Source: Epiperipatus broadwayi
Lineage: Eukaryota > Onychophora > Udeonychophora > Euonychophora > Peripatidae
DNA length: 64,000 nt
Reading direction: 5' to 3'
NCBI GenBank assembly: GCA_028023455.1
Contig: JAQFVV010006294.1
Coordinates: forward strand, 372,001 to 436,000
Made by a program: the position numbers and the translations under genes. Positions 1 through 12,312 of the stretch are shown piece by piece (position 1 is the stretch's first letter; each line of letters starts with the position of its first letter). The notes under the pieces were generated by a model. The model saw nothing but the letters and a program-made list of their open reading frames with translations. It searched no databases and was not told the origin of the DNA.

Positions 1-37
1 AACAAACAGCATCAATTTTGTTGTAAAATCTGCGGTA

Positions 38-283
38 TTAAAGGAAATAGGAGGGAGGTAGAGCATGAAGATTTACCTTTAAAAGAAAGTCAAAAAATTT
101 GGGTTCCATTGACCACTTTTTAAATCGCTGCATCAAAAGACTATTGTTCATATTTAGCATGGGTGAGTGAGGATATGTGGTTATGTCTGGGTATAGCATA
201 TTATAAATAGTCCAATAGGTGGATCTACCAACACCCAAAAAAGACACCTGATCATAAATGCTTTGAAGTTGGTTTACGAGCAA
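38..283 (-). CDS. Possible coding exon of unknown gene
   Basis: An 81-codon open reading frame with mixed amino-acid composition, unlike the Phe/Ile/Asn-rich noise frames elsewhere. Reading down the minus strand, an AAAG|GTAAAT string that fits a splice donor lies at about 77/76, so a real exon would end there rather than at the stop near 38. The middle of the frame contains GVGRSTYW, which vaguely recalls a helix-turn-helix recognition helix. I do not recognise the family and found no convincing acceptor site. It could equally be a piece of another mobile element cut by the window edge. Confidence 0.15.
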   Translation of the reverse strand: MLVNQLQSIYDQVSFLGVGRSTYWTIYNMLYPDITTYPHSPMLNMNNSLLMQRFKKWSMEPKFFDFLLKVNLHALPPSYFL

Positions 284-1890
284 AGATAAATTTATAAGCC
301 AGTTCTTCCGCTTTTATTCCAGTTAAAATTTTCAGTTAATTTACTTCTTTCAGATAATTAAATATAATAGTAATTTAAGTGATTCACTGACTAGGTAAAC
401 TCATTTACTATATTATTGAATGAGATAGTTTCAATGCATAATTAACCACACATATATATACATTTTGGTAATAAAAAATATGAGAGGAAGATAAGTTAAA
501 TAATCTATAAGAATTAAAAAATAATCGATCAATCTCCAAATGTTTACAAAATATTTGGTCATATTTGATAAATTTCATATAGAGAGAATGGGGTTGCGAT
601 ATGTACAATATTTTGTCTAAGCAACCCCCCTCCCTCCAAATATATATTCCACATAATAAATAATATCTTAAACTGTTAGTTTATAATAACCTTTGAATAC
701 AATACAAAATGTATTGGTGACTATACTGTCTTTTAATTACACAGTATTTTTCAATACACACACATACATAACAGACACATTTTTACATACACAGTATGTA
801 TATACAAATTAACAATATAGTGTAAAAAAAAATTTTTTTTAAATAATATATTAATAACATTTACATAGTATATTGGTGATTATTTATATTTTCTACATGT
901 GTGTGGCCATGTGTATCAGTTGTATGAGATAGTGTAATGGATGGTTGAAGAGTGCTTGAAAGTCTGAGTTCAAATCCCCTATATATATATATTCTCTGCA
1001 TATTCACTCATTCAAATTCACTAAAAGTAATAATAAACTTACAATATTTTTATTTTTTTTTAATAAAATGGACAGTGAAGTGTTAGATCTTGACCATAGA
1101 TACCATTAATGTGTCAGAACAATCCAGTTTCATGAAATTAATTAACATTTACTTTAGGCAATATCCTTTTTCTTTAAATAACATTTTTTCCCTGAGGAAA
1201 CGAAGTAATAACCTCATTATTGGCAGATATTACCTCTTCCGTTATTTTAATGTTTTTAAGACTATTCAAGTGAATATCTATATAATCACTCTACTAGCAA
1301 TTACCCATTTTAAATAATTCATATAAACTTCTAATACAATACATGAATGTTTACAGAAACTTCATGGTTCTATCTCTTTTCTTTTTTTTTTAGTCTGTGC
1401 TAAATTGGTAACTTTTACTTTCATCACTTAAAAAAAAAGATTTATAAATTCTCTAAAATTCTAAAGAGTTTCTAGCATCAAAGTAAATTTTTGGGAGGAA
1501 ATAAATCATGTAATTCCAATGTAACTTTTAAAAAAAAGATTGACAAAGCAAGATCACATAAACTTAATTTGAAATCCTTGAAAAGTCAAATTTAGTGAGG
1601 GCACAGCAAGACAAAAAAAAAAAGTTTCTGTCATATCATAAATCATACAAATATATAAAATTTATTAAATTTTTTAATATATTTACATTTTTTACAGCAT
1701 TTAATTGAACTACTGTATAGTGATATAGTACATAGTGTGATATATATTTTCTTTTCCCGAAAGTGTACTGTTTTACTGTATATTATGATGATTATATTGT
1801 ACTGTAATTAATATATTGTTAATCTTTACAGGACTTGCTTAAAAAAAAAAAATTCTGACTAAGAACAAAACTTTGCAAGTTAAAGTTTTA
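284..1890. other. Unassigned AT-rich DNA
   Basis: Apart from the tRNA-like stretch at 912-980 and an (AT)n tract just after it, I see only A/T runs, short homopolymers and no protein similarity in any frame. Confidence 0.5.
912..985 (+). repeat. tRNA-like sequence, probable SINE head
   Basis: An A-box-like stretch (TATGAGATAGTGTAATGG, 923-940) is followed about 28 bases later by a good B box (GAGTTCAAATCCC, 966-978). This is the RNA polymerase III promoter spacing of a tRNA-derived SINE. The stems do not close into a complete cloverleaf, so it is not called a tRNA gene. An (AT)n run follows directly, a common SINE tail. No TSD was identified. Confidence 0.4.
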
Positions 1891-2296
1891 ATAAATGAAA
1901 AATGTAATATTTAAACAGCATTAAACTGTTGCATATGATCTTTGGATTTTATCTATAAAATGAATTAATACTAACACTTCAAACCCATGATAAAGTCTTT
2001 GGAAAAGATAGAATGGCCATCTATCTTTTCGAACTGAAACGCTTTTGTATGGGCAAATCTTAAGTGTTTGAAAGTGAAAGCAAGAAGATATTAAATAATC
2101 ACATTAAATTATTTTTACATGCTTGAATAAATGACGCTAGTGAAATTTACTAGAATTTACAATACGTCATTCTTATTCATTCATTTTATAGTTAAAATCC
2201 AAAGCGCATGTGCAACAGTTTAATGCTGTTTAAATATTACAGTTTATAAACGTCGCGCTATATAAAATAATTGACTTATTTACATAAATGAAAAAT
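1891..2296 (+). mobile_element. Foldback element, copy 1 (one-sided tail)
   Basis: Inverted arms of about 65 bp (1904-1968 and 2175-2240, few mismatches) flank a ~200-bp centre. Outside the right arm only is a 43-nt tail (2241-2283) ending GACTTATTTAC. The whole is bracketed by a perfect 13-bp direct repeat ATAAATGAAAAAT (1891-1903 and 2284-2296), read as a TSD. Copies 2 and 3 (18660-19129, 35934-36746) share the tail motif CGCTATATAAAATAA and the layout. It has no coding capacity. The TSD length is atypical for cut-and-paste DNA transposons and resembles target-primed or Penelope-type insertion. Confidence 0.75.
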
Positions 2297-5200
2297 ATAA
2301 AATCCATCTTTCATAATAAATAAAAATTGATTAGGCTCATTATTTTATAATAAATATTGAACATAATATGCTATAACAAAAAGTTAGTAGTGGAATTAAT
2401 GGCAATTATTATTACTGATGATAATAGTGTTTATAAAGGATCAATATACCCTCTTTGGAATTATCAAATTAGTTTTATAGAACATGCAAAATAACTAATA
2501 CAAATTTAGGATTTTCTACTCTTTATAAAAAATTTGCTTACAAAAATATTTTAATCCAGCACCGCAATTGTATATAAGTTGATGTTTGCAATTGAACAGT
2601 GATAACAAGATTCGTGAAAACTCAGATTAGAGGAAGTAATGCTCATAAATGTAACATATACATATGTATTTACACCCCCTTTAAAGGCATTTGCATAAAA
2701 CATATCCAAAGAGAAATTAGTATATGAATAGACTAACTTCCATGCCTACCCCAAAATTCATAATTCTAAAAAAACACGTTCAACAAACACAACAATAATT
2801 AAATACCTTTCCCCCTTAATTTAGTTTTTTTTTTTTGTTCTGTCACATATACACATTTAAACTTGCTCCATTCACTAGCAATGTAAACATATGTATACGG
2901 AGTAGCTTATAGCAAATGTAACCCTATGGTCATCAATAAAGTTCTTTTTTAGAAACATAAATAAAACCAAACTCTACAAAAAGTCAAAAAATCTTTCATA
3001 ACTCAACTACTGTAAAAGAATGTTCTCTTAAATTCCATTCAAATTTAGTTTTTACTGCTAAATTACTCAAAATCGTTTGCAATTGTGTTCATATTGTGAC
3101 TCAAATAATACAAAAAGTGTGATTTCTGTTTGAATGAAGAAATGCTGAGAATATCTGCATTTTATTTCCTTAGTCTGCATTTTAATGATATAAAAGGCTC
3201 ATTAAATTTCATGATGCATATCTAAATGTTAAGATACTAAAACAAATTAGGTTCAGACATGAGAGAATTGAGGAACACATTTTTTTTTTTTGTGTAGGCA
3301 AAGAAATGTTTATAATTCATTCATAGATGTGTAAATGTAAGAAGAATATTTGAATATAAATAAATACACAAAGCAAAATACATATTTACATAAATATATA
3401 ACATTTTTTATATACATACAGTTGTACAAATTGATTTTAAAATTTTTGTTTGAAATCTTCAAGGCGTTATAAATTCCCTCCAGGCTGTTCAATAGTGCTG
3501 GTCCACTGTATTTAATTACAAAATTTATTGATTTTATTAGATTATCTATTAAATCCAAGAAATGTTATGTTTGGGTACAGATGGACTCTGGTATTTAGTG
3601 ATTCTTTAAATACTGCAAGTTGACAACATGAGACAATAGTGGGATAACTAATCAATAAATTGAAAAAAAATTTTTTTTTTTTTGGAGAAGTGATTTCTTG
3701 TAAAACCATTAAAATAAAAATTGACTTACAAATTAATTTATTATTAATTCAATAGGTAATTTAAAACTCTTATTATTTGTCTTTTCAATTTCTTATTTAT
3801 TTTAAAAATCAGGGAGTGGTAGTGGAAGGGGGGAGAAAAATACATAGTCAATTATAAGTTTTCTTTTTAAAATTGACTTATTAAAAAAAAATTTTTTTTT
3901 GTAAAAACTAAAAAAAAAAGAAACAATATAAATATGACCCTATATTTGATGTGTGATTAATTTTTAATCAATTTTATTTTTTTTAAACAATTGGTGGGTA
4001 AAAAAAATCACTAAATCAAATAACATGAAGTTTGCAAAAAACTGTTTTTTTTTAAAAAAAAAAAAAAAAAAGACATCACTATTTTAGTTATCTATCCTTT
4101 ATATAAATATATACAATATCCTCCTGTCATTACTAGAGCTATGAATCTGACTGTAAACATCAAAAACATGCTCAGCAAGTTAAACATTTTAGAAATTTAT
4201 AATCTTTTCTTGTCAAATGTGCAAAATGCCATTTAAATATAGAATTATTTTCAACATATAAGTTAATATATGGAATAAATATATATTGTTGTATCAGAGG
4301 CAATTCCATTTTTAAATCTAGTCAAAATCTGCAGACCACAATGTATCAAAGGTAACACCAATCAAAACCAATTGTGCAGGCTGGCAGAACACATATCAAA
4401 GCTACAATCTAATCAAAAGACTGAAACATCATGGTAACAGATTTTAACTAGATTTAAAAACAGAAATTTCATTTATGAAATGTATATTAAAATTTATCAA
4501 TATATTTTCATTTAATATTTTTTTAAATTTCCAGAATATGCAGGTACTTAAAAAACGTGTGTTTTATAATGGATATGCATATGTGAAGAAATATGTTGGT
4601 AAATAATTATTTCAGTAAAATATTAATCCAAAAAGGTTTAGGAATGAAAAGCATCTTTAAAAAAGTATTGCACCTATATAAAGTTTATATATTTGTATTT
4701 TTTCACACATTCAAACTGCACTCAGAAAATCTGGATTTTTAAATATCTATTTCTTCATTCTTTTAATGGATATAATGAAAACAATATTTACAATAAAGTA
4801 GTTTTGAGTTTACTATAAGGTAAAAATAAAAACTATGAATTATTTTTAATCTGATATTTTTGACAAATAATATAATTATTGTATTATGGATTTAAATATA
4901 TTATGAATGGCATATAATTAATGGCTGAAAAAAACTTTTTATATTTAAATAGACTGCTGTTCAGCATATAGCAAGATGACATCCATTACATTTTATAAAA
5001 GTGAGTTCAAAAATAAGGTATAACAGAACACTTTTCACTAATGACTACCTATTGCATAGTGATTCATTATTAATGGCACTCATTTTAATTTGAGTGAGAA
5101 TTACAAGGTCTATTTTATTTTCAGAGATTCACTCTGTTTACGACATTCATATTGTAATGGAGCTCATAGTAAATGATTAAAAGACAATATATATATATGG

Positions 5201-5480
5201 AATAATTATTAACTGTTTATACCACAAAGATGTAAATTGGATATGTAGGTGATAGTTATAATGAGGTATACAATGATGATGAAGTGGATGTATGTGTGTA
5301 TGCATGTAAATTAGTAAATATTCTATAACTTCTGTATAAATTGATAAATCATCTTAGTTATAACATAAATATGTGTGTATGTAGAAGTTATTCCTACTAT
5401 TTGTATTCTAAATCATCATAAAAACAATCTTTAATGTCAGGCACCATTCATATAATTCCAAAGAATTATCAGAATCTACA
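2297..5480. other. Unassigned AT-rich DNA
   Basis: Long A/T homopolymers, including several head-to-head A(n)T(n) runs near 3664, 3888 and 4050, and microsatellite-like TATA tracts. Apart from the small inverted-repeat element at 4309-4460, nothing recognisable was found in either strand. Confidence 0.5.
4309..4460. repeat. Short inverted-repeat MITE
   Basis: A 23-bp terminal inverted repeat (TTTTTAAATCTAGTCAAAAT and onward at 4309-4331, its complement at 4438-4460 with one mismatch) encloses about 105 bp without coding potential. This looks like a miniature inverted-repeat element. No TSD is evident. Confidence 0.5.
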
Positions 5481-5589
5481 TTTCTGTTCTTCACAATTTA
5501 ACAATACAACTATTGTATAAAACAGAGAAACATTAAAATATAAAATATTATTGCCAACTGCTTTCAACTCATTTGAGTTCTTATCAAGA

Positions 5590-6935
5590 CAGTATAAAAT
5601 TGGTTATATTCTACTAAGCGATAAATTCAAACATTTCATTATATTGGCCAAGAAAAACTAATTGGAAAACTGATTAACTTTGCATTAATAGCACCAGAAG
5701 AATTTTTTATAGCATATGACTCTTTGGTCTCATGTTTTTTATCATGTGTTTCATACATTAACACACTAAACTCTCATGAACAACATACATGCCCTGCAAT
5801 ACTTTGATAAATATAGAAAGCTAAATAAATTATGTTATCCTCCATTGCCTTCTTATATGTATATTTATATTATTGAATAAGATACTTAATATTTGTCTTA
5901 ATTTCATCAATATATATTGCATTACAATTTGGTTGTAGACATTCATTAGAATGCACAACATTGCTTTTATCGCCTTTGCTAGTCATCACCTTAGAATGGT
6001 TTATTAATCTATTAAGATTAGGCAGAGTTCTCCATGCCAACTTGAAATCTTGGCTTAAAAATTTCATTATATATTTAATATTAGGAATAAAAACTAATGA
6101 CATCTATGGTTTATTATTCACAATTTCATTAGTACTATTACATCTTTTATAATGTTTTAATACCATTGATAACAATCTTTACTTATTATGCCTAACTTCT
6201 ATTAAACCCTGCATATAACAATCTACATTATTTTTACAAAATGCTTCATTTGAACATAGCCACAGATTGGCATTAAAACTCTCCTAAAACCAGCCAACTT
6301 GTGGGTTATAAGAACATTAGCCATTGGATGAATAATGCCTCTATTATTCATATGCTTTAACACCATTTTATATACAAATTTATCATACACATATGATATT
6401 TGCAAATCTTATCATCTTCTATAGTTCATACCAAACCACTCTGGTTCTGCAAACTTTTATAAATTTGTTTTATAACATATGGTTTGCCATATATCAAAAC
6501 ATCATCCACATATCTACAATAAAGCATATTCATACTTTTTAATAATATGGGTCTCACTACACGTTTCCATAATATCAACAAACAAACTGCTTAATATACT
6601 ACTCACTGCCAGATCCATAGACCATCCCTTCTTCATTCTATATAACTGATTCCCAAATACTATCACAATATCCTTACTTATCCAATCCAAAACATCCGCA
6701 ATAAAAAAATATTTCCCCTTGTGGCATATCATTAAGCATCAGTCTATCTCATAAAACTATAGTTGATGCAGCCCACTACATCCAAAGACACCAACTTATG
6801 CCCCTCCACTACAGCTGCCTTATCAAACCTATCCACACACTCAAATGGTGACTTCAACATATATTCACCAAACTTAATATAATCCAAAATCCTGAACGGG
6901 ATGGATTGGTATGCAGGACAGCAATGCTACTATTA
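5590..6935 (-). pseudogene. Penelope-like reverse transcriptase + GIY-YIG endonuclease, decayed
   Basis: Reading down the minus strand: an RT motif LVSLDVV (about 6773-6796), a block resembling the GSPxSPxLAxxFM motif near 6620, and the catalytic YVDD box at 6501-6512. There follows a connector with KFVYK near 6380 and, at about 5880-5960, a GIY-YIG endonuclease segment (CNAIYIDEIK). In the endonuclease the usual YIG reads YID. RT followed by a C-terminal GIY-YIG nuclease is diagnostic of Penelope-like elements. Several stops and frameshifts make it non-functional. The family inserts by target-primed reverse transcription and can mobilise ribozyme-bearing RNAs. Confidence 0.7.
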
Positions 6936-6939
6936 AATA

Positions 6940-7720
6940 TTTAGATTTGCAAATATAGGTGGGTGATAAATTTGTATATAAAATTGTGTTAAAGGTATGG
7001 ATAATAGAGGCTTTATTCATCCAACATCTAATGTTACTATAACACACAAGTTGGCTGGTTATAGTGGGTTTTTAATGACCAATCAGCAGCTATATTTAAA
7101 TAAAACATTTTGTAAAGATATATAGATTGTTATATCCAGAATTTGATAAGAGTTGGTATAATAAGCAAAAATTGTTATCAATTGTGTTAAAACATTATAA
7201 AAAACATAATAGTACTAATGTAATTGTGAATAATAAACCATGGATGTGATTAGCTTTTACTCCTAATATTAACAAATATATAATAAAATTTTTAAACCAA
7301 GACTTCAAGTTCGCATAAGGGACTCTGCCTAACTTTAATAGGTTAAACAATTATAAGGTGACAACTAGCAGACAATAAAGCAGTGCAATATATATTGGTG
7401 AAAGTAAAACAAATATTAAGTATTGCATTCAACAACATAATTATACATATAAAAAGTCAATGGAGGATAATACAGTTTATTCAGGTTCCTATATTTACCA
7501 AAGTATTATGGGGCATGTATGTTGTCCATGAGAATTTAGTGTGTTAATGTATGAAATAAATGTAAGATCAAGGAATCATATACTATAAAAAATTCTTCTG
7601 GCAATATTATGGCAAAGCTAACCAGTTTTCCGATTAGCTGTTCCTGGCCAATATAATAAAAATGTTTGAATTTATCGCTTAGTAGAATGTAAAGATTTGT
7701 ATACAGCCTTGATAAGGACA
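6940..7720 (+). pseudogene. 5'-truncated Penelope-like ORF, GIY-YIG part
   Basis: It begins within the post-RT connector (KFVYKIVLK at ~6970) and runs into a GIY-YIG segment whose YIGES motif is intact at 7391-7405, followed by a conserved HVCC string near 7510. It is homologous to the minus-strand copy next to it but keeps a better GIY-YIG core. In-frame stops and frame changes disable it. Confidence 0.65.
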
Positions 7721-8089
7721 CAAATGAATTGAAAGCACTTGCAATAATGTTTTATATTATTTTAATGTTTCACTGTTTTATATAAGTCGTATTGTTAGAT
7801 TGTGATTTATATTTTACAATAACAGAATTTATTGGCTTTATTATTTCTGTTCTAATCATATGGCACTTAGTTCATATAAAATAAAAGATTCAGATATATG
7901 ACCAAATGAAAAGATAAATAAATATTAAACTTAATAATTTTATTATATAGATAAAAATATATGGTTAATTACAGGAATATGTAGATACATATAATAAGAT
8001 ACTCTATAAACTTTACAAGCACAGTATTTAAATTGCAACTACAGTATATAGAAGATAAACAAACCACCATATCAGCACCATTTAAATAA

Positions 8090-8271
8090 GATTATAAAAC
8101 TGTAAGGATACTCTCATTCCAGCCACAAGATAAAGTCTTTAAGGAAATAAGAATGGCCATCTGACTTCCTAAGTCACATGATAATACACACTTAAGATTG
8201 GCTCATAAATTACCATGTGAGTTTGGAAATAAAGATGGCCCCTCTTATTTCTTATTCCTTACAGTTTTATC
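8090..8271. repeat. Short foldback element related to copy 1
   Basis: The ends GATTATAAAACTGTAAGGA (8090-8108) and its complement (about 8253-8271) form a terminal inverted repeat, with a second paired block around GAATGGCCATCT / AGATGGCC. The left half shares GATAAAGTCTTT...AGAATGGCCATCT with the centre of the 1891-2296 element, so the two are distant relatives. No coding capacity. Confidence 0.5.
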
Positions 8272-9814
8272 ATTTTGTTTAAACGGCGCAGATGAGAAGG
8301 CTTCTTTACTTTCTATATAGTTAGATATAATAAAATGATGGATCATGGTTTATCTAGTTGATTTTAACAATATCAAGACAAATAAAATTTAAGATGAATA
8401 TTTACAACTATATAGAAATATTTACTAAGGCAATAAAGGCGAAATATAATTCTATGTAATCTACTAGAAGAAGAAAAAGATGTTGATAATAAGATAAAAA
8501 AATTTAAAAAAGCTATTTTTAAAAAATATATTATAGGAAATACTTCAGATAAGATATAGATTTATATAAAAAATACTTGATAGCATTTATTGCATTTCTC
8601 AATCCTATACACTGATTATTGTTTTTATATTTTATATAATAAAATGTTAAAATTACTGAATAAGTTACTTACATAAGATCTAAAAAAGAATGTTGGACAG
8701 TTGAAACTATAAGCTATTTTTGGAAGTATTGAATAATAAAACACTGAACTTCCATTGTACAAAATGCCTAGAAACGTATGTTATTATTGCTTGTTTATGT
8801 TAGTAAAAAAAAAAAAAAACTGTCTAAAAATTCTTGATTAATTATGGTTTATAAAATTCATTATAGTTTATATAATTAAAGTTATTTACTAACTAAGAGT
8901 CATAGTATTTGATTTAATCAAAAAATATTTTGAATCAACTTGATAAGATTAAAATATTTGGCACTTATTTGCAAAATTTTTAATTTTTTCATGAAAAGCT
9001 ATCACCTTGTTTCTTTAGGAAAGAATAGAAACAAATATCATATACCAATAACATCATTATTATCTCATGCTTTCTTATATGCTTTCAATAACTTATTTTC
9101 CTCTGCAGGAGAGTGAAAATAACTGCTATAAGTATCATAAAACAAGCGTTGGTTCTAAAAAGCCAGCTGTTCAACAATGAAATACTCCCTAATAAATTCA
9201 ATTTCCATCCAAGGGTGTGATATGCTGTTTATGGAATTATTCAAATGCCAAACTGAAAAAAAATTTCTAATACTAAAACAAATTTCATAAACCCATAATA
9301 ATATTGAAACTTGCCCAATCAAAACTTGAAATAATTTATACCAAAAGCAATATCTTATTTATATTTAGTGAACATTGCAATCTAAAGTTAAACCATATTA
9401 CAATTTTTTTAAAAAAAAAAAAAAAAATTAGTATTAATTCTTTCAATAATGACTATGTATCCAAATATTTCCAATATCAGCAATAGCGAAACATAAAAAA
9501 AGAAAATACTATTTAACAAACAACAACAATTTGGTTTTTATATAAAGCTTTTTGAAGGGAAAACAGTCTGGACTTGCATTATTAATTAAAAGCAGACTAA
9601 AAGATTATGTACCTAATAACAAGATAATCTATCTGATTCTAAAAAGAAAAAAGTGAGTTAACACTTGATTTGAAAAAATCTCAGGAATCTGACAAAACAG
9701 GTGAGAAGTTACTTTATAATCAGCCATGGTTCATCCCTAATGAAAGTTTAACTTTTTTATATATGTGCAATAAAAAATACCTTCACCATATCTATTGTAC
9801 CAGACGTAAACAAC
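8272..9814. other. Unassigned AT-rich DNA
   Basis: No inverted repeat, reading frame or tRNA-like motif that I can support; A runs at about 8804 and 9410. Confidence 0.5.
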
Positions 9815-9875
9815 GGTACAGAGACACGAGACTCGAACTAGGGTTTTTGAGGGTGAATCCCTGACTGAGATATAA
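9815..9875 (-). repeat. tRNA-like SINE remnant
   Basis: On the minus strand an A-box-like ATCTCAGTCAGGG (about 9859-9871) is followed by a B-box-like AGTTCGAGTCTC (9828-9839). The ~20-nt gap is shorter than in a normal tRNA, so the anticodon arm would be incomplete. Most likely a degraded SINE head. Confidence 0.35.
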
Positions 9876-10555
9876 GAATTATAATAATGCATAATTATAT
9901 AAAACCTTTTTATATTTAAAAACTAACCAAAATAAAGATTCGAATTCTGGATAGGATTAAAAGATACTTTAATTTAATATTATAAAAACAATTTATTCTA
10001 AACGTACCTTATTTATATAGTTCACACTAGAATAGTTTCATGATGCTTACATCTGTAATTATTATATAGTGCGTTTTATTTATATGCCAATGTTTAAAAA
10101 AAAGAAAGTTACATAATGGGTTTAAGAAGAGAAACGCTATTTTATCATATGGTTAGATAATGACCTAAACATATGAATTCACAGCAAGTGATACTTTAAT
10201 GTTTAAATAAATTAACATCATGTATTTAACAAACTATGAACGATGCCACTTCGATCACACAAGAAAACTACATGTATATAACTGCGATGCCAGGTAAATT
10301 GGTCTCTGACATCCATTATATTTATTAAATATTAAACATCAAAGTTATAAAACAAATTTCAATATAACAAATGTCATATTTTAATTCTTGAATTAAAATA
10401 AAATAAGGAAAATTCATTTACCCATGTGGGAGTCGCTTGGCTAAGGGAAATAGCTTAATGTAAGCTTTTAGTGACATTCTACATATAAATACAATAATAA
10501 ATAACAGAAATTGTTGTTATATTACAGCTTACAGATTAGTTTTAGGTGTAATTCT
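9876..10555. other. Unassigned AT-rich DNA
   Basis: Nothing recognisable on either strand. Confidence 0.5.
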
Positions 10556-10930
10556 AAAATACTATAAGAAATCATGGTGCGAGCACGAGACAGCAAAATA
10601 TAAGATTTGGTCCATTTTGGCCAAGTAGATGCTCCATCATTTAAGTGGGAAAAAAGAAATGGTACACCCATTCTTCTGGCGAGCCATACCTGGAGAAAAA
10701 GAAGGTAGGTAGGGAGATGCAATTGTCCGCATAGAGTATCAATGCAGAGTTTCACTACTCTTTCCGAAGATGTCCTAGGGCATTTACGATGCCAGCTAAA
10801 ACAAAGTGAAGATGGAGGATTCGGAGTTCCCGATGATCCTCAAATTATGATAAAGCAAAATAATGGTGATGGCTGACCTATGCTGGCAATGCTATGACTA
10901 TGATACATCCTTTAATGGCCTGACTTATAT
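10556..10930 (+). pseudogene. Coding-like, more GC-rich fragment of unknown origin
   Basis: Base composition is clearly richer in G+C than the flanks. A plus-strand frame from about 10770 reads EDGGFGVPDDPQ and then CWQCYDYD, which resembles the GGLGVP-type segment after the fingers/thumb of some LINE reverse transcriptases. That similarity is short and I could not extend it. It is probably a decayed retroelement fragment, but a host pseudogene is not excluded. Confidence 0.2.
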
Positions 10931-11471
10931 AATAAACCAGATTAAATAATTGAAATATAAAACTATATGAATGTCTTAATGACATACAATTAGATTCCCC
11001 TTCATTAAACAGGTCTCACATGCATTTGGAATCAATAAGCATTATTTAATACTCTAATACTAAAGGCGCTACATATAAATGACTATTACATTTAAAAAAA
11101 TAATGGTCATTATTATTTAAAATATCTTAACTGGAATTTAAGCAATAGCGTTCTTGAATAACATTAAATTTATAATCAATAAATATATACTTATGGCAGT
11201 GTTATAATAATAGTCTGCCTAGAACAGAAATATTATTTAACTAGTTCTCAACCCAGCAAGCAATGGCTTTAAAACAAATAATTTAAAAATAATTAAAATA
11301 TTCCTGAAGCGCTGGGGATTTAAAAGACTAATCTAAAATATAGGCTCACAGAGTTGAGTTGACTTGGCATATAAATTACATATAAAAGTAAATAGCAAAT
11401 AATAATAATAAAATTTACCACACTAAAGAAAATATAAGATCTAAAACTTAAATTAGATGTAAGCATTTACT
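10931..11471. other. Unassigned AT-rich DNA
   Basis: No feature supported. Confidence 0.5.
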
Positions 11472-11585
11472 TATATATATTTGGTATATAAAGAGCCTGC
11501 TACTAGCTCTAAACAAGCTTAATTTTTTTTTATGATAAATGCTACAAGAGAAAATACATGAAGCTTTTATCTATGATGGTCCCCA

Positions 11586-11626
11586 TCCCCAGACCGGTTT
11601 CGAGCTATGGCTCTCATCAGTGAGGA
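11586..11626 (-). ncRNA. Hammerhead ribozyme A1 (type I), intact core
   Basis: 5' to 3' on the minus strand: helix I strand UCCUCA, core CUGAUGA, helix II GAGC-CAUA-GCUC, GAAA, helix III ACC/GGU with no loop, cleavage triplet GUC, then helix I strand UGGGGA. All invariant core bases are present. Beyond helix I, GUCC and GGAC can pair further across an internal loop, as in natural type I ribozymes. ACCGGU is self-complementary, so cleavage probably needs two units pairing through helix III. Predicted cleavage is directly after the GUC triplet. Confidence 0.85.
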
Positions 11627-12099
11627 GCTAGGACATAAGATTCAAAATATTAACTCAAGCCAAGCATTTATCTAATTCTTAAATATTAAAAAAAAGATCC
11701 AAATCTTCAGACACCTACATGTCTTCAAACTCAGCTCCTTAACCATGTATTTTCATGTATTTTCTCTTGTAGCATTTATCATAAAAAAAAATAAGCTTGT
11801 TTAGAGCTAGTAGCAGGCTCTTTATATATCACATATTGGTAATACAAGCTATATAGGTCATGTGATATATGATTGATTTTTACTATTATAATTTTGCTAT
11901 TAGAGCTTTGGCTATATTAAATTCCTAAGCCTACTAATATATGGGATCTCTGAATTTAGTTCAGGCTCATATAGTTTCTTTGGTTAAGGAGCTGAGTTTG
12001 AAGACATGTAGGTGTCTAAAGATTTGGATCTTTTTCTTAATATTTAAGAATTAGATAAATGCTTGGCTTGAGTTAATATTTTGAATCTTATGTCCTAGC

Positions 12100-12140
12100 T
12101 CCTCACTGATGAGAGCCATAGCTCGAAACCGGTCTGGGGA
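12100..12140 (+). ncRNA. Hammerhead ribozyme A2 (type I), intact core
   Basis: A plus-strand copy identical in all core elements to the minus-strand one: UCCUCA at 12100-12105, CUGAUGA 12106-12112, helix II GAGC-CAUA-GCUC 12113-12124, GAAA 12125-12128, CCGGUC 12129-12134, UGGGGA 12135-12140. Predicted cleavage lies between 12134 and 12135. Because A1 and A2 lie in inverted orientation, read-through RNA from either strand contains one active-sense copy. Confidence 0.87.
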
Positions 12141-12312
12141 TGGGGACCATCATAGATAAAAGCTTCATGTATTTTCTCTTGTAGCATTTATCATAAAAAA
12201 AAATTAAGCTTGTTTATAGCTAGTAGCAGGCTCTTTATATATTACATATTGGTAATACAAGCTATATAGGTCATGTGATATATGACTGGTTTTTATTATA
12301 TATATATATTTG

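Larger units (their letters stand above)
5485..7830. mobile_element. Penelope-like elements in inverted (tail-to-tail) pair
   Basis: Two related Penelope-like copies face each other: about 5485-6935 on the minus strand and 6936-7830 on the plus strand. Their 3' halves form an imperfect palindrome; for example the GIY-YIG regions at ~5880-5960 and ~7380-7450 are complementary. The plus copy is 5'-truncated, having no reverse-transcriptase palm. A short direct repeat TTCATATAA lies outside both ends (5447 and 7872) and may be a TSD, but this is weak. The palindromic arrangement parallels the hammerhead elements elsewhere in the window. Confidence 0.65.
11472..12312. mobile_element. Element A: inverted-repeat retrozyme-like element with two hammerheads
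   Basis: A 12-bp direct repeat TATATATATTTG (11472-11483 and 12301-12312) flanks an 817-bp element. It holds one unit in minus orientation (11484 to ~11750) and about 1.3 units in plus orientation; the block around TTTATCATAAAAAAAA recurs at ~11755 and ~12170, a period near 415 bp. Each orientation carries a hammerhead ribozyme, at 11586-11626 and 12100-12140. Only the right end has a ~60-nt tail beyond the palindrome, containing GGTCATGTGATATATGAC; a near-identical motif occurs in B and C. The TSD is low-complexity, so its length is less certain than in B and C. Confidence 0.8.

Noticed and set aside
2418-2450. CTGATGA as a hammerhead core
   Set aside because: No helix II or GAAA downstream; chance match.
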